NCBI GenBank assembly: GCA_965204395.1
Contig: OZ241987.1
Location: 62,001-126,000, forward strand
Source of the DNA: Bin87 sp965204395
GTDB taxonomy: Bacteria > Chloroflexota > Dehalococcoidia > Lucifugimonadales > UBA3495
Direction: 5' to 3'
Length of the DNA: 64,000 nucleotides
Part shown: positions 55,623 through 63,772 of the stretch, piece by piece
Position numbering within the stretch: the stretch's first letter is position 1
How the letters are laid out: each line of letters opens with the position of its first letter
Translations under genes and position numbers: made by a program
Notes under the pieces: generated by a model
What the model saw: only the letters and a program-made list of their open reading frames with translations
Databases searched by the model: none
Told to the model about the DNA's origin: nothing

Positions 55623-55975
55623 CGGGGATCTTGGTCTCCTCTGCGTTCGTTTGATTCTCCACACTTATCCGTCAAAAGCTCTGGTGGCAGAGCGTTTTCT
55701 CAGCGCAACCCGCCCGCCCATCAGCTGTGTCCCGATTGCCACCCGAAGGGATTATGCGTAATGAGGTGGCGAACTCGTTCACGAAAGTCAGCTTCATACT
55801 AGGCAGTGTCGTCAAATTGGGCAGTTGGTGGTAAGTTGTTGCGGTAGGTGAGCGGTGGGAGGTGTCGGGAGATGACCGCATCGCATTGTCGGCATGACCT
55901 TTCGGATCGGGTTTGGGAACCTTTGCGGCCTCACTTGCCCGGGGAAGCTGGCAAGAGAGGTCGACCAGCCCAGAG

Positions 55976-55999
55976 CCTGCCCCGTGCCGCGACACGGGG
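55976..55999. repeat. Short palindrome P2
   Basis: CCTGCCCCGTG and CACGGGG lie in the IS5 transposase at a point where copy 1 reads straight through (CCCAGGACAAT), showing a discrete ~25-bp insertion that introduces a stop. Confidence 0.8.
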
Positions 56000-56050
56000 A
56001 CAATAGCCGGTTTCTGGACGCGGTCTCCTGGGTCCTGCGCACGGGAGCGC

Positions 56051-56069
56051 CCCCGTATCAAGTACGGGG
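56051..56069. repeat. Short palindrome P2
   Basis: CCCCGTATCAAGTACGGGG inside the IS5 transposase between the RTGAP and DLPPDYG codons. The insertion keeps the frame here. Confidence 0.8.
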
Positions 56070-56326
56070 CAGGCTCGGGTGGGATCTGCCACCGGACTAC
56101 GGGGACTGGAAGAACACCCATCGGCGGTTTTGGCGCTGGCGGGACCGAGACGTCTGGGCCCAACTTCCGGAGATGGTGATTGACGATCCCGACTTTGAGT
56201 GGTTGATGATCGACGCCAGCTACATCAAGGTGCATCCCCACGGGGCTGGGGCTCGTGGCGGCTACCAGGCCATGAACCGCACTAAAGGGGGCTGAACAGC
56301 AAACTGCACCTGGCCGTGGATGCCCA

Positions 56327-56341
56327 TCCGCCAGAGGCGGA
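56327..56341. repeat. Short palindrome P1
   Basis: TCCGCCAGAGGCGGA after the LAVDAH codons of the IS5 transposase. Confidence 0.8.
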
Positions 56342-56813
56342 CCGGTACGACTGGTTCTGACCGAGGGTACCGCTGCGGACTGTACCCAGGCCCCGTTCCT
56401 GACCGCAGACCTGGACGCCCAATACCTGCTGGCCGACCGAGGCTACGACACCAACGCCATCGTGGCTGAGGCTGTGGCCCAGGGTATGGAGCCGGTGATA
56501 CCGCCCAGGAGCCTCCGTAACGAACCCAGGCACTACGACCGGGATCTATACCGACTACGTCATTTGGTTGAGCATGCATTCTTGAACTTCAAACAGTGGC
56601 GAGGCGTGGCAACTCGGTATGCCAAAAGAGCGGCTTCGTTCCTCGCCATTTGCCAGATTAGAGCCCTTGCCCTCTGGACCAAGTTATTTTGACGACACTG
56701 CCTAGTCTGTTCAAAAGCCAGCGTCTTGGGACCACCTTCCGCCAATGCCCCGGACCATTGGCCAATAGTGTGGGCATCCCGTTCCAAGGCTCGGCCTACC
56801 GCCGCCGCCCATC

Positions 56814-56833
56814 CCCCGTGTCAAGCACGGGGC
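56814..56833. repeat. Short palindrome P2
   Basis: CCCCCGTGTCAAGCACGGGG outside any IS5 copy, within the right copy of the inverted repeat element; a P1 follows about 20 nt later. Confidence 0.75.
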
Positions 56834-56853
56834 AGGCTCTGGGTCAGCAGTCA

Positions 56854-56868
56854 TCCGCCACAGGCGGA
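56854..56868. repeat. Short palindrome P1
   Basis: TCCGCCACAGGCGGA just after the preceding P2. P2 then CAGGCTCTGG then P1 is the same order as in IS5 copy 1. Confidence 0.75.
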
Positions 56869-56899
56869 CGTGCTACCTCCCTCTTTCCCGAGACATCGG

Positions 56900-57072
56900 C
56901 GCCCGCCACATCCGCCGCCGCACGTCGCCCTCCTCCAGCTGCCACCGTTCCAGCAACACTACCCGCCCCCCTTGTCCACGACAACCCTTCCGATTTCCCG
57001 ACCAACTGCCTCAGTTACTCCTCATTCTACCCGTCACTGATGCGGGTTTCACCTTGGCTTTGGTTTAGGCTG
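56900..57072 (-). repeat. End of a repeat element (right copy, inverted)
   Basis: Read on the - strand it begins CTAAACCAAAGCCAAGG and continues GTGAAACCCGCATCAG, matching the left copy at 54948. It contains GTTGCTGGAACGGTGGC as the left copy does. Confidence 0.65.
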
Positions 57073-57180
57073 CGGGAGTTAGGGATCGGGGTATAACTAT
57101 CGCTCCTGATCGGGCGTTAGTCCACGGTCTCGACGGTAACGGATTGGACTTCGTAATCACCAATATCAGATGCGCCCACG

Positions 57181-57302
57181 ACTAGTAGACCAACCGCTTT
57201 GAAATGATGGGAATCCGTCTTCACGCTTTGCTTTAGACTGACTTCGCTGGAGAACCAGGACGAAGCCAGCCACTCATCATTTCAAACATTTCGGACCACT
57301 AG
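57181..57302. repeat. MITE-like element A
   Basis: ~122 bp with no coding capacity. Left end CTAGTAGACC..CTTTGAAATGATG and right end (complement) CTAGTGGTCC..TTTGAAATGATGAG are imperfect inverted repeats of about 28 nt. It is related to element B at 59.06 kb. Confidence 0.7.
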
Positions 57303-57388
57303 CTGCCGACGCCAAGAACCGCCGCCTGATTCCCACCGAACTGACACTGTGACGGGGAGAAAGTCAGGGCAACCCTACGGGGATCTGG

Positions 57389-57802
57389 CTACTGTCCGAC
57401 TCTCCTGAACTTGGGCAGGGTTATCTCGTCGTTGACCGCCTCAAAGACTACCTCCACTTCCATGCCGATCTCGATGTCGTCCGCCTCACAGTCCACCAGA
57501 TTGCTGATAAGGTGGACCCCCTCCTCCAGCTCAACTTCCACCACGCCCCAGGGGAGACGCTCCCGGAAGGCCGGGTTCACCGGCTGGCGGGTTATGACGT
57601 AGGTGTAGACCCTGCCCTTCCCCGGCGACTCCACCCACTCCAGGTTGGACGAAGCGCACTCCGGGCAGTTGGGTCTTGGCGGATGGTGGAAGGAACGGCA
57701 GTCCAGGCAACGCCGCAGCACCAGTCGGCGCTGCCGGCACTGGTCCCAGAATTCCTGGTTGTCCAGGTTGGGCACCGGCAGGGGAAAATTAGCGGTAGTC
57801 AC
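57389..57802 (-). CDS. Zn-ribbon/OB-fold (DUF35-type) acyl-CoA-associated protein
   Basis: A 137-residue protein with the DUF35 layout: N-terminal helix (NQEFWDQCRQRRLVLRRC), rubredoxin-like zinc ribbon (CLDC..CPEC) at ~32-50, and a C-terminal OB fold (GKGRVYTYVITRQPVNPAF, PWGVVEVELEEGVHLISN). Such proteins form complexes with SCP2-type thiolases or aldolases, as in the ChsH2-Ltp2 pair of steroid catabolism. It lies 7 nt after the thiolase-like gene, so a complex is very likely. Confidence 0.9.
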   Translation of the reverse strand: MTTANFPLPVPNLDNQEFWDQCRQRRLVLRRCLDCRSFHHPPRPNCPECASSNLEWVESPGKGRVYTYVITRQPVNPAFRERLPWGVVEVELEEGVHLISNLVDCEADDIEIGMEVEVVFEAVNDEITLPKFRRVGQ

Positions 57803-57809
57803 AGCTCAC

Positions 57810-58946
57810 TCACCTCCTCAGTATCAGGGCGCCCGAGCCGTCGCCACTGTCAACCAGACCCAACTCCGCGCCATGCACCTGGGCCGGCGACTGTCCCCGC
57901 AACTGACGCACCACTTCGATGATCTGGTTCATGCCCTGAAGGTAGGCCTCGGATAGATGCCCGCCGGAAGTGTTGACCGGCAGTTCTCCGCCCACTCCAA
58001 TCCTGCCCCCTTCGACGAAGGGCCCGCCCTCGCCGCGCTGGCAGAAACCGTAGTCCTCCAGCTTGGTGATAATCACCGGGCTGAAGTGGTCGTAGAAGCC
58101 CACCACGTCAATGTCCTGCGGGGTGACCCCGGCCTCACCGAACAACTCGGGGGCCAACAGGGCTCCGCCGCTTTCCTCCCAGGAACGCCCGTGCCCGCCC
58201 ATACCGGCCAGCAGCGTTTGGGCAGCGCTGGTTATGTACACCGGCGGCTGTTTCAGGTTCGCTGCCCTTTCCGCCGAGGTGATGACGAAAGCGTTGGCCC
58301 CGTCGGCCTCCAGCGCGCAGTCCAGTATGTGCAGGGGGTCGAAGAACATTCTGGAGGTCAGGTAGTCCTCCATGGTGATGGGCCGACCGTGCATGATGGC
58401 CTTGGGATTGAGGCAGGCGTGATTTCGGAAGGCCACCGCCACCTCGCCGAAATGCTCCATCTTGGTGCCGAACTCGTGCATGTGGCGACGCGCCCGCAGT
58501 GCGCTGGATTGCCCCGGCACCAACAGGCCGTAAGGCTCGGTGAATGCGGAGCTGCCCAGGCCCCGGCGGGTGGTGACGGTGCCGGACCCGTAGCGTTGCC
58601 CGGAGCGGCCGTTGACTGAACGATACACCAGCACGTTGTTGACCACGCCCTGGGCAACGGCCATCGCCGACTGTATGACCAGGCCGCAGGCGGCCCCGCC
58701 CAGCGGCCCCAATTCGCCGTAGTACCGCAGGTAGGGAATACCCAGGCAGGCGGCCAATTCCCCCTGGGGTGTGGAGTCGGCGGTAAACTTCACGATGCCG
58801 TCAATATCCTGGGGAACCAGACCCGCGTCGGCGATGGCGCAGTTGGCCGCCTCCACTGCCATGTTCAACTCGGTCCTGCCGGAGTCCCGGTTGTAGACCG
58901 TCTCTCCCACGCCAACGATAGCGCATTTGTCCTTCAAGGTGCTCAT
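57810..58946 (-). CDS. SCP2/Ltp-type thiolase-like protein
   Basis: A 378-residue thiolase-fold protein of the lipid-transfer/acetyl-CoA acetyltransferase group. ATG 58946 with GGAGGG 7 nt upstream is preferred to the 8-residue longer frame. It opens CAIVGVGETVYNRDSGRTE; the nucleophile position is in PLGGAACGLVIQSAM (Cys present), and the late motif is NTSGGHLSEAYLQGMNQI. With its DUF35 partner it may be a thiolase or a retro-aldolase acting on a CoA ester. The substrate is unknown. Confidence 0.88.
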   Translation of the reverse strand: MSTLKDKCAIVGVGETVYNRDSGRTELNMAVEAANCAIADAGLVPQDIDGIVKFTADSTPQGELAACLGIPYLRYYGELGPLGGAACGLVIQSAMAVAQGVVNNVLVYRSVNGRSGQRYGSGTVTTRRGLGSSAFTEPYGLLVPGQSSALRARRHMHEFGTKMEHFGEVAVAFRNHACLNPKAIMHGRPITMEDYLTSRMFFDPLHILDCALEADGANAFVITSAERAANLKQPPVYITSAAQTLLAGMGGHGRSWEESGGALLAPELFGEAGVTPQDIDVVGFYDHFSPVIITKLEDYGFCQRGEGGPFVEGGRIGVGGELPVNTSGGHLSEAYLQGMNQIIEVVRQLRGQSPAQVHGAELGLVDSGDGSGALILRR

Positions 58947-59061
58947 GTACGGCCCTCCGGTCTTGGCCAAACACCCGCCGCCGCAAGGAAAGGAATGGTG
59001 GTGGTTATCGGCGGTGGGCGGGGCGCGAATTGGGCTGTGGCCTCTCCCTGGTAGTCCCGGG

Positions 59062-59192
59062 CTGGTAAACCAACAGCTTTGAATTGATGGTTGAGTAATT
59101 GGTACGCTGACGGGAGAGCAGCGATGCCCGAATATTCCTGTGCAATCAGGCTAACCTCGACTAACCGTCATTTCAAAGATGTTCGACTACTA
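59062..59192. repeat. MITE-like element B
   Basis: ~131 bp. Left CTGGTAAACCAACAGCTTTG and right (complement) TTAGTAGTCGAACATCTTTG are imperfect inverted repeats sharing the TTTGAA[A/T]TGA core with element A. Confidence 0.65.
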
Positions 59193-59341
59193 AACTAAAG
59201 CCAGGGTGAAATGTGCAGATGGTGGGGGTCAAACGACGGAGCCGGGTCGTTCTCCAAGTACGAATGAGAGGGATTCACGGGCTTAACCCAGCTGATCATC
59301 ATCGCCACTTGAATGTATATCACACCTTGGCTTTAGTTTAG
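59190..59341. repeat. MITE-like element C
   Basis: 152 bp with 19-nt inverted ends CTAAACTAAAGCCAGGGTG and CTAAACTAAAGCCAAGGTG (one mismatch) and no coding capacity. It directly abuts element B. Its ends resemble those of the repeat copies at 54948 and 57072. Confidence 0.8.
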
Positions 59342-59822
59342 CATTGTCTCAGATCAAACCGCCGGTGTTCGCATAACTCTGTTCCGTAAGCCATCATGGT
59401 TGCAACAGCTGCGAGATACTGCCCGCAACAAAATCTCCCGAAATGTCGCACCGCTGACCAGCATCGCCGGCAAGTCCCACGGCAACGCATCGGCGAACCT
59501 GTTCTGGGCGGTCGTCATACTGATGCCCCGCCCTGGTTCGCGCAACGATCATTACGTAAATCAAATGGCGGACGCGCTGATGCAGGCAACAGGGAGACAA
59601 TATCGGCGTGGCGGAGTCGTCCTGCGCCAATCTGTTTTCTGGGGCTCCGGTAGCGATTCTACATGTGCCGGCCGATTGCGCGGGGCCTCTCAACGTGGCC
59701 CGACACCTCGCCGTCATTCGACTCGCAGCCCCGTCGATACGGCTGCGGCATGGATCCCTCAAACAGGCTTGCGGAACGTGCCAGGCTAGACGTGGCCCTG
59801 GCGGCCTCTGCGATGCCAGCTT
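59342..59822. other. Region without a recognised intact gene
   Basis: Several overlapping open frames on both strands, none with family motifs. It is probably decayed mobile-element DNA leading into the integrase remnant. Confidence 0.4.
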
Positions 59823-59966
59823 ATGACGATCCGAATCCGCCGCATGGCCCAGACCGCCGCTCCCACCCATGAGATCGAGCGCCAGGGCCGCTGGAAGCAG
59901 GGCGGCGGCATGGTCGGACGCTACAACCGCAGCGAGTCCGCCGGTTCGGCGCTACGGTATCTGTAG
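59823..59966 (+). pseudogene. Tyrosine recombinase C-terminal remnant
   Basis: 47 codons end with APTHEIERQGRWKQGGGMVG and RYNRSESAGSALRYL. This matches the last helices of phage-type integrases, where the His/Trp region and the Tyr of VGRYN are catalytic. The Arg and first His boxes are not seen upstream, so this is a fragment of a former integrative element. Confidence 0.6.
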
Positions 59967-60182
59967 ATACCGTTTTGAACGACTTTTGTTTTCGGGCAGT
60001 TCCTCCCACGTCGGCGTGAAGAGGATTCAGATGAATGCTGAGCTAACTCGTTTTGCAATCTTCCTGTAAATAGCGGGTGGGGCCGAGGGCAGTCGGGCAA
60101 CGGCAAACCCTCGGCGGGATACACCCGGCCGAGGGTTGCCAACGGGAGCCAGCCTAGAGACGCGCCTCAGGCCGGGGTGCGC

Positions 60183-61976
60183 CTACTGTCGCGGCTGGAT
60201 CCACTCGTAGCCGTTAATGTTCCGCAGGTCTCTAGTCACCACGTGCTCGCTCCACTCCTCGATCCTGGGGCCCACAGGCCACACGGCATCAATCAAGTAA
60301 AGCCCAACCATGGTGTAGGCGTTATCGAACAAGAAAGTGCCCAGCTCCCCTTGCAACCGCTCCATATCTCTGGGGTCTACGGCGGCCTCAATCCGGGGGA
60401 CAATCTCCTCGATGAAGGAGTGAGTCGACCCCAGGCTAAAGGACCCTTTGGTGGTGAGACTTGTGCTAACATTTGGCGCGATAGCATACGCCCCCGCGGC
60501 GTGGCAGGTGGCGCCCTGGTAGGTACGGGCCACGACCTGAGGCCTGAAGGTGCCGTAAGGGATGCGCTGGAACTTCACATCTATGCCCACGTCACCCCAC
60601 ATGGAGGCGACGGCCTCGCACGCCTCCGTCTCGGCCGGGGCACCGCGGATGGAGGTGGTAAGGGTGATGGTGAAGCCATCGGGATAGCCCGCCTCGGCCA
60701 GCAGTTGCTTTGCCCTTGCCGGGTCAAACTCCCAGCGCCTGTCTCCTAGCTGGTGCTCGAAGTTGCCCCAGAACCATATCACCTCGGGCCGGCCATATCC
60801 CCTCAGTATGGTGTCGATGATGGTCTCCCGGTCGATCGCGATGGACAGGGCCTGTCGTACCTTCACCGCCCGCTTCCACTCCTCAGAGTCTAGGTCGGCA
60901 CTCCCCGAGACCCAGGGCAACTCAGGGTCGAAGGCGGGCCGCTGGTCGGGAGTGCCGGCTCCTACGAGATAGCCGCCGTAGAAATTCAGGCCGTACTCCA
61001 TGCCACCAGGCACCGATAATAACTTGGCCCCCTCCACCTTCTCCACTACGGGGATGGATTCGAAGGCCATGATGAAGGTGTCCAGGTTGCCGGTCTGGAA
61101 GCCGGCCAGCCGGGAGGACTCCTCGGGGATTTCGAAGAAGACCAGCTCGGCGAACTCGGGGGTCTTGCGCCAGTGGTCCTCCACTGCCCGCATCTTCCAG
61201 AACTGCCCGGTGCGGGCCTCCACGATTTCCCAGGACCCCGTGAGCGCTGGGTCCAGGCTGGCTTCCTCGACCCCTAGTTCCTCGCTCTGTCTCTTGCTGG
61301 CCACCCAGTTGGCGACTCCACTGGGGTTAACAATCCAGCGCTGGAGCTGCACGCTTTCGGCAAGGGGAATCCCGGTATCCACCACCACGGTGTACCGGTC
61401 CGGCGTCTCCACGGACCCTCCCTCGGCCAGCCAGAAATCCCTGAAATTGCTATTCCTGGCGTGCTTCTCGTTCTCGGCCCAGCCTTCTGTATAGGACCAG
61501 ACCACGTCCTCGGCGGTCATCTCTCCGTATCCCTTGTGGAACTGGACTCCCCTCGGTATCTTGAAGGTCCAGCTTATAAGGTCGTCGGAGATGCTCCAGG
61601 ACTCGGCCAACCAGGGCTGAATTTGCCGGTTGATGTCGATCGTTAGAAGGGGTTCTCCCAGGGGAGCGGTCGAACTGACGAAGAGGCCGGGGTTTACCGA
61701 CCGACTGGGGTGACCCTCCATATTTCCCAGCTCCTTCAGGCCCACGTTGAGGGAGCCCGACGGTTGGATAGTCATCGTCTGGGACGTGACTTCGGCCCCG
61801 GTCGGCATGGCCGTAGGCGCAATCTGAGCCTGTGGGGGCGCTGTGCCGTCGCTGCTGCTTGCGGCTGGTTCCTCCGGCGCAGGGGCGGAGCTTCCGCAGG
61901 CTACTATGACCGCCAGAGCGAATGTTGCCAGAACCATCGGCCAGAAGGTTCCCTTGAAAGTGTCATAGCGAAACAT
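60183..61976 (-). CDS. Family 5 ABC transporter substrate-binding lipoprotein
   Basis: A 597-residue SBP_bac_5 lipoprotein (peptide/nickel/opine class). Signal with lipobox LAVIVAC, an Ala/Pro/Thr spacer, then PLLTIDINRQIQPWLAESW, ISWTFKIPRGVQFHKG, MTAEDVVWSY and VRQALSIAIDRETIIDTI, all typical. No permease or ATPase genes lie nearby, so it is an orphan here. Nickel supply to urease is possible but nothing in the sequence shows it. Confidence 0.92.
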   Translation of the reverse strand: MFRYDTFKGTFWPMVLATFALAVIVACGSSAPAPEEPAASSSDGTAPPQAQIAPTAMPTGAEVTSQTMTIQPSGSLNVGLKELGNMEGHPSRSVNPGLFVSSTAPLGEPLLTIDINRQIQPWLAESWSISDDLISWTFKIPRGVQFHKGYGEMTAEDVVWSYTEGWAENEKHARNSNFRDFWLAEGGSVETPDRYTVVVDTGIPLAESVQLQRWIVNPSGVANWVASKRQSEELGVEEASLDPALTGSWEIVEARTGQFWKMRAVEDHWRKTPEFAELVFFEIPEESSRLAGFQTGNLDTFIMAFESIPVVEKVEGAKLLSVPGGMEYGLNFYGGYLVGAGTPDQRPAFDPELPWVSGSADLDSEEWKRAVKVRQALSIAIDRETIIDTILRGYGRPEVIWFWGNFEHQLGDRRWEFDPARAKQLLAEAGYPDGFTITLTTSIRGAPAETEACEAVASMWGDVGIDVKFQRIPYGTFRPQVVARTYQGATCHAAGAYAIAPNVSTSLTTKGSFSLGSTHSFIEEIVPRIEAAVDPRDMERLQGELGTFLFDNAYTMVGLYLIDAVWPVGPRIEEWSEHVVTRDLRNINGYEWIQPRQ

Positions 61977-62038
61977 AACCCTTACCTCCCGAAACTTTTA
62001 CAGGACTGGTTATTCCATACGAAAACCGCGGACAAGGT

Positions 62039-62371
62039 TTAGGCAAAGGGAACGGGTCCGGGAAATGTGATACCTGATTGCTTAGGATGTTCTGAGCGAG
62101 GCCCATTTTGGCTTGGAGGGTGTTTGGCGGAGCGGCACGTGGGGCAAAAACCACGGGCCGGGCCGGGCCTGTTGCAGCGGGCACTACGTCCCCAGTTTCC
62201 CTTCGCCGCCAGCAGGTTGCCCAGGCCAGACAACGGCGCCAGCCGCTCCGTGTCCTTCGCCAGCATCCCGGTAGCGCGCTTTGCCGTACAGCACAGCTCC
62301 AGGAACGGTTCCCGGCGGGTCTTGCGCTTCTGGCTTTGGTATTCCAGATCGGCAAAGGTTGGCTGGTCCAT
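62039..62371 (-). pseudogene. IS5/IS1182-type transposase N-terminal remnant
   Basis: The first ~25 codons read MDQPTFADLEYQSQKRKTRR followed by EPFLE, the conserved start of an IS5-like transposase group. After that the frame diverges into unrelated Cys/Pro-rich sequence. A truncated, joined fragment. Confidence 0.65.
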
Positions 62372-62556
62372 TCGGTACTATCCCTTCAGCGGGTTTCGTC
62401 TTTGGCTGTTTATACTATCACGATATCACGCACATCAATAGAGCATTACTTATGATAATCGTAGTATATCACTATAAGATAGGCGGTTTACGGTATTTGT
62501 TACTTCCTAGTGGTCTGCGTCCGGATGTTTGCACGGACCTACTTTCAACGAACGCC

Positions 62557-62640
62557 ATCGGCAACAGCGGCGCCGGCAAGTCCCACGTCGCCCTGGGCTT
62601 GGGACTGGCCGCCTGCCAAAGGGGAATGTTGGTTGATAGA
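62557..62640 (+). pseudogene. IstB-like ATPase remnant
   Basis: A 28-codon piece contains IGNSGAGKSHVALGLGLAAC, a P-loop and following helix as in a different IstB lineage from the intact copy at 36.7 kb. No start or remainder is present. Confidence 0.55.
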
Positions 62641-62695
62641 CGACAATTAGTCCTGCCGCGCATTGCCTCACCAAAGAATGATGCTCCTATAGATG

Positions 62696-63772
62696 TCAAG
62701 CTGGGCAGTTGACTGACCCGATTGATCTGGGCAGTGCTGGGAAGACCTCCCGAGCAACGTAGCGTTTGAGGCAACGAATGACCTCATTCTTGCTCATTCC
62801 TTCGCTGGTGCGCCGGAGCATATAGGTCCTGGTCCTGGGATCGTGGCGAAGCCTGACGCAAACGATGCGATAGAGGGCCGCATTAGCCTGGCGGTCGCCG
62901 CCGCGATTGAGTCGATGCCGGTTTGTCTTGCCGGAGGACGCAGGTATGGGGTTCACCCCACACAAGGATGCGAAGGCTGCCTCAGAATGAAGGCGTTCAG
63001 GGTTGCTCCCAGCGGCGGTCAGGAGAGCCGCCGCGGTGTCGGGCCCTACGCCAAAGATATTGACCAGCGCCGGTGCCGCCGCCCGAGTAAGGCACTTCAG
63101 GTGGGCCTCCAGGTCGTGGATCTCCGTGCTGAGTTGACGGTAGCGGCAGGCCAGCGAGCGAAGAGCGTACTTGGCCGCCGCTTTGGGGCCGTCCATGCTA
63201 CCAGGGCGGAATCTGGCGCACCGCGTAGCGAGAGCGTTGGCGGCGAGCCCATCAAGGGATTCACGAAGCTCGGCCGGGGCTGTGAGGATAAGGGCTTTCA
63301 TCTGGTTGATGGCCTGGGTGCGGGCTTTCATCGCCGAGTCCTTGGTACTCTTGAGCATGCGGATCATTTCAACTTCTCCCTGGCCCGACTTGGGAGTAGC
63401 GTCGGCTACACCGGCGAGCACCGCCCGTGCCGCCGTTTCCGCATCGGTGGGATCGCTCTTCCCCTTACGACGGCGCACCGACCGGTCAGGACGATTGACC
63501 TCGACGACGGTATGACCCCGACCAGTTAAGAAGCGGGCAACCCCAGCGCCGTAGGAACCGGTGCCTTCGATCCCGAACGCCCGGACCCGTCCCAAGTTCC
63601 GGGACCAGCGTTCGAGCTCAGCATAGCCGTACGTAGTTGCCAGTGCGCGATGTTCACCCAAGCGTACGCCTAGCTGGTCAATGGCCACCGCCACATGCTG
63701 GTCTTGGTGAGTATCAACTCCGATGACCACCTGAACAACGCCATTGCCTTCGCGACCAAAGGCCTCTGTCAT
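62696..63772 (-). CDS. IS110-family transposase
   Basis: A 358-residue DEDD/Ser recombinase. The N-terminal RuvC-like domain has Asp in VIGVDTHQDQHVA, Glu in FGIEGTGSYGAG and Asp pairs in KSDPTDAETAARA. The C-terminal Tnp_20 domain has VFGVGPDTAAALLTA-like sequence and the putative catalytic Ser in NPIPASSGKTNRHRLNRGG. It is full-length with AGGAGG 5 nt before ATG 63772, so probably functional. IS110 elements use a bridge RNA from a non-coding end. Confidence 0.95.
   Translation of the reverse strand: MTEAFGREGNGVVQVVIGVDTHQDQHVAVAIDQLGVRLGEHRALATTYGYAELERWSRNLGRVRAFGIEGTGSYGAGVARFLTGRGHTVVEVNRPDRSVRRRKGKSDPTDAETAARAVLAGVADATPKSGQGEVEMIRMLKSTKDSAMKARTQAINQMKALILTAPAELRESLDGLAANALATRCARFRPGSMDGPKAAAKYALRSLACRYRQLSTEIHDLEAHLKCLTRAAAPALVNIFGVGPDTAAALLTAAGSNPERLHSEAAFASLCGVNPIPASSGKTNRHRLNRGGDRQANAALYRIVCVRLRHDPRTRTYMLRRTSEGMSKNEVIRCLKRYVAREVFPALPRSIGSVNCPA

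Larger units (their letters stand above)
55802..56702 (+). mobile_element. IS5-family element, copy 2, with broken transposase
   Basis: About 900 bp with inverted ends GGCAGTGTCGTCAAA and GGCAGTGTCGTCAAAA, flanked by CTAG on both sides (TA or CTAG duplication). The transposase can be read across frames: HDLSDRVWEPLRPHLPGEAG, DNSRFLDAVSWVLRTGAP, DPDFEWLMIDASYIKVHPH, LLADRGYDTNAIVAEA, EHAFLNFKQWRGVATRYAK. Two P2 and one P1 palindrome interrupt it and there are frameshifts (for example after RTKGG). It could still be mobilised in trans. Confidence 0.88.

Noticed and set aside
60183..61976. Nickel-binding NikA serving the urease
   Set aside because: Only general family 5 motifs are visible and no nik permease genes are near; the ligand cannot be inferred.
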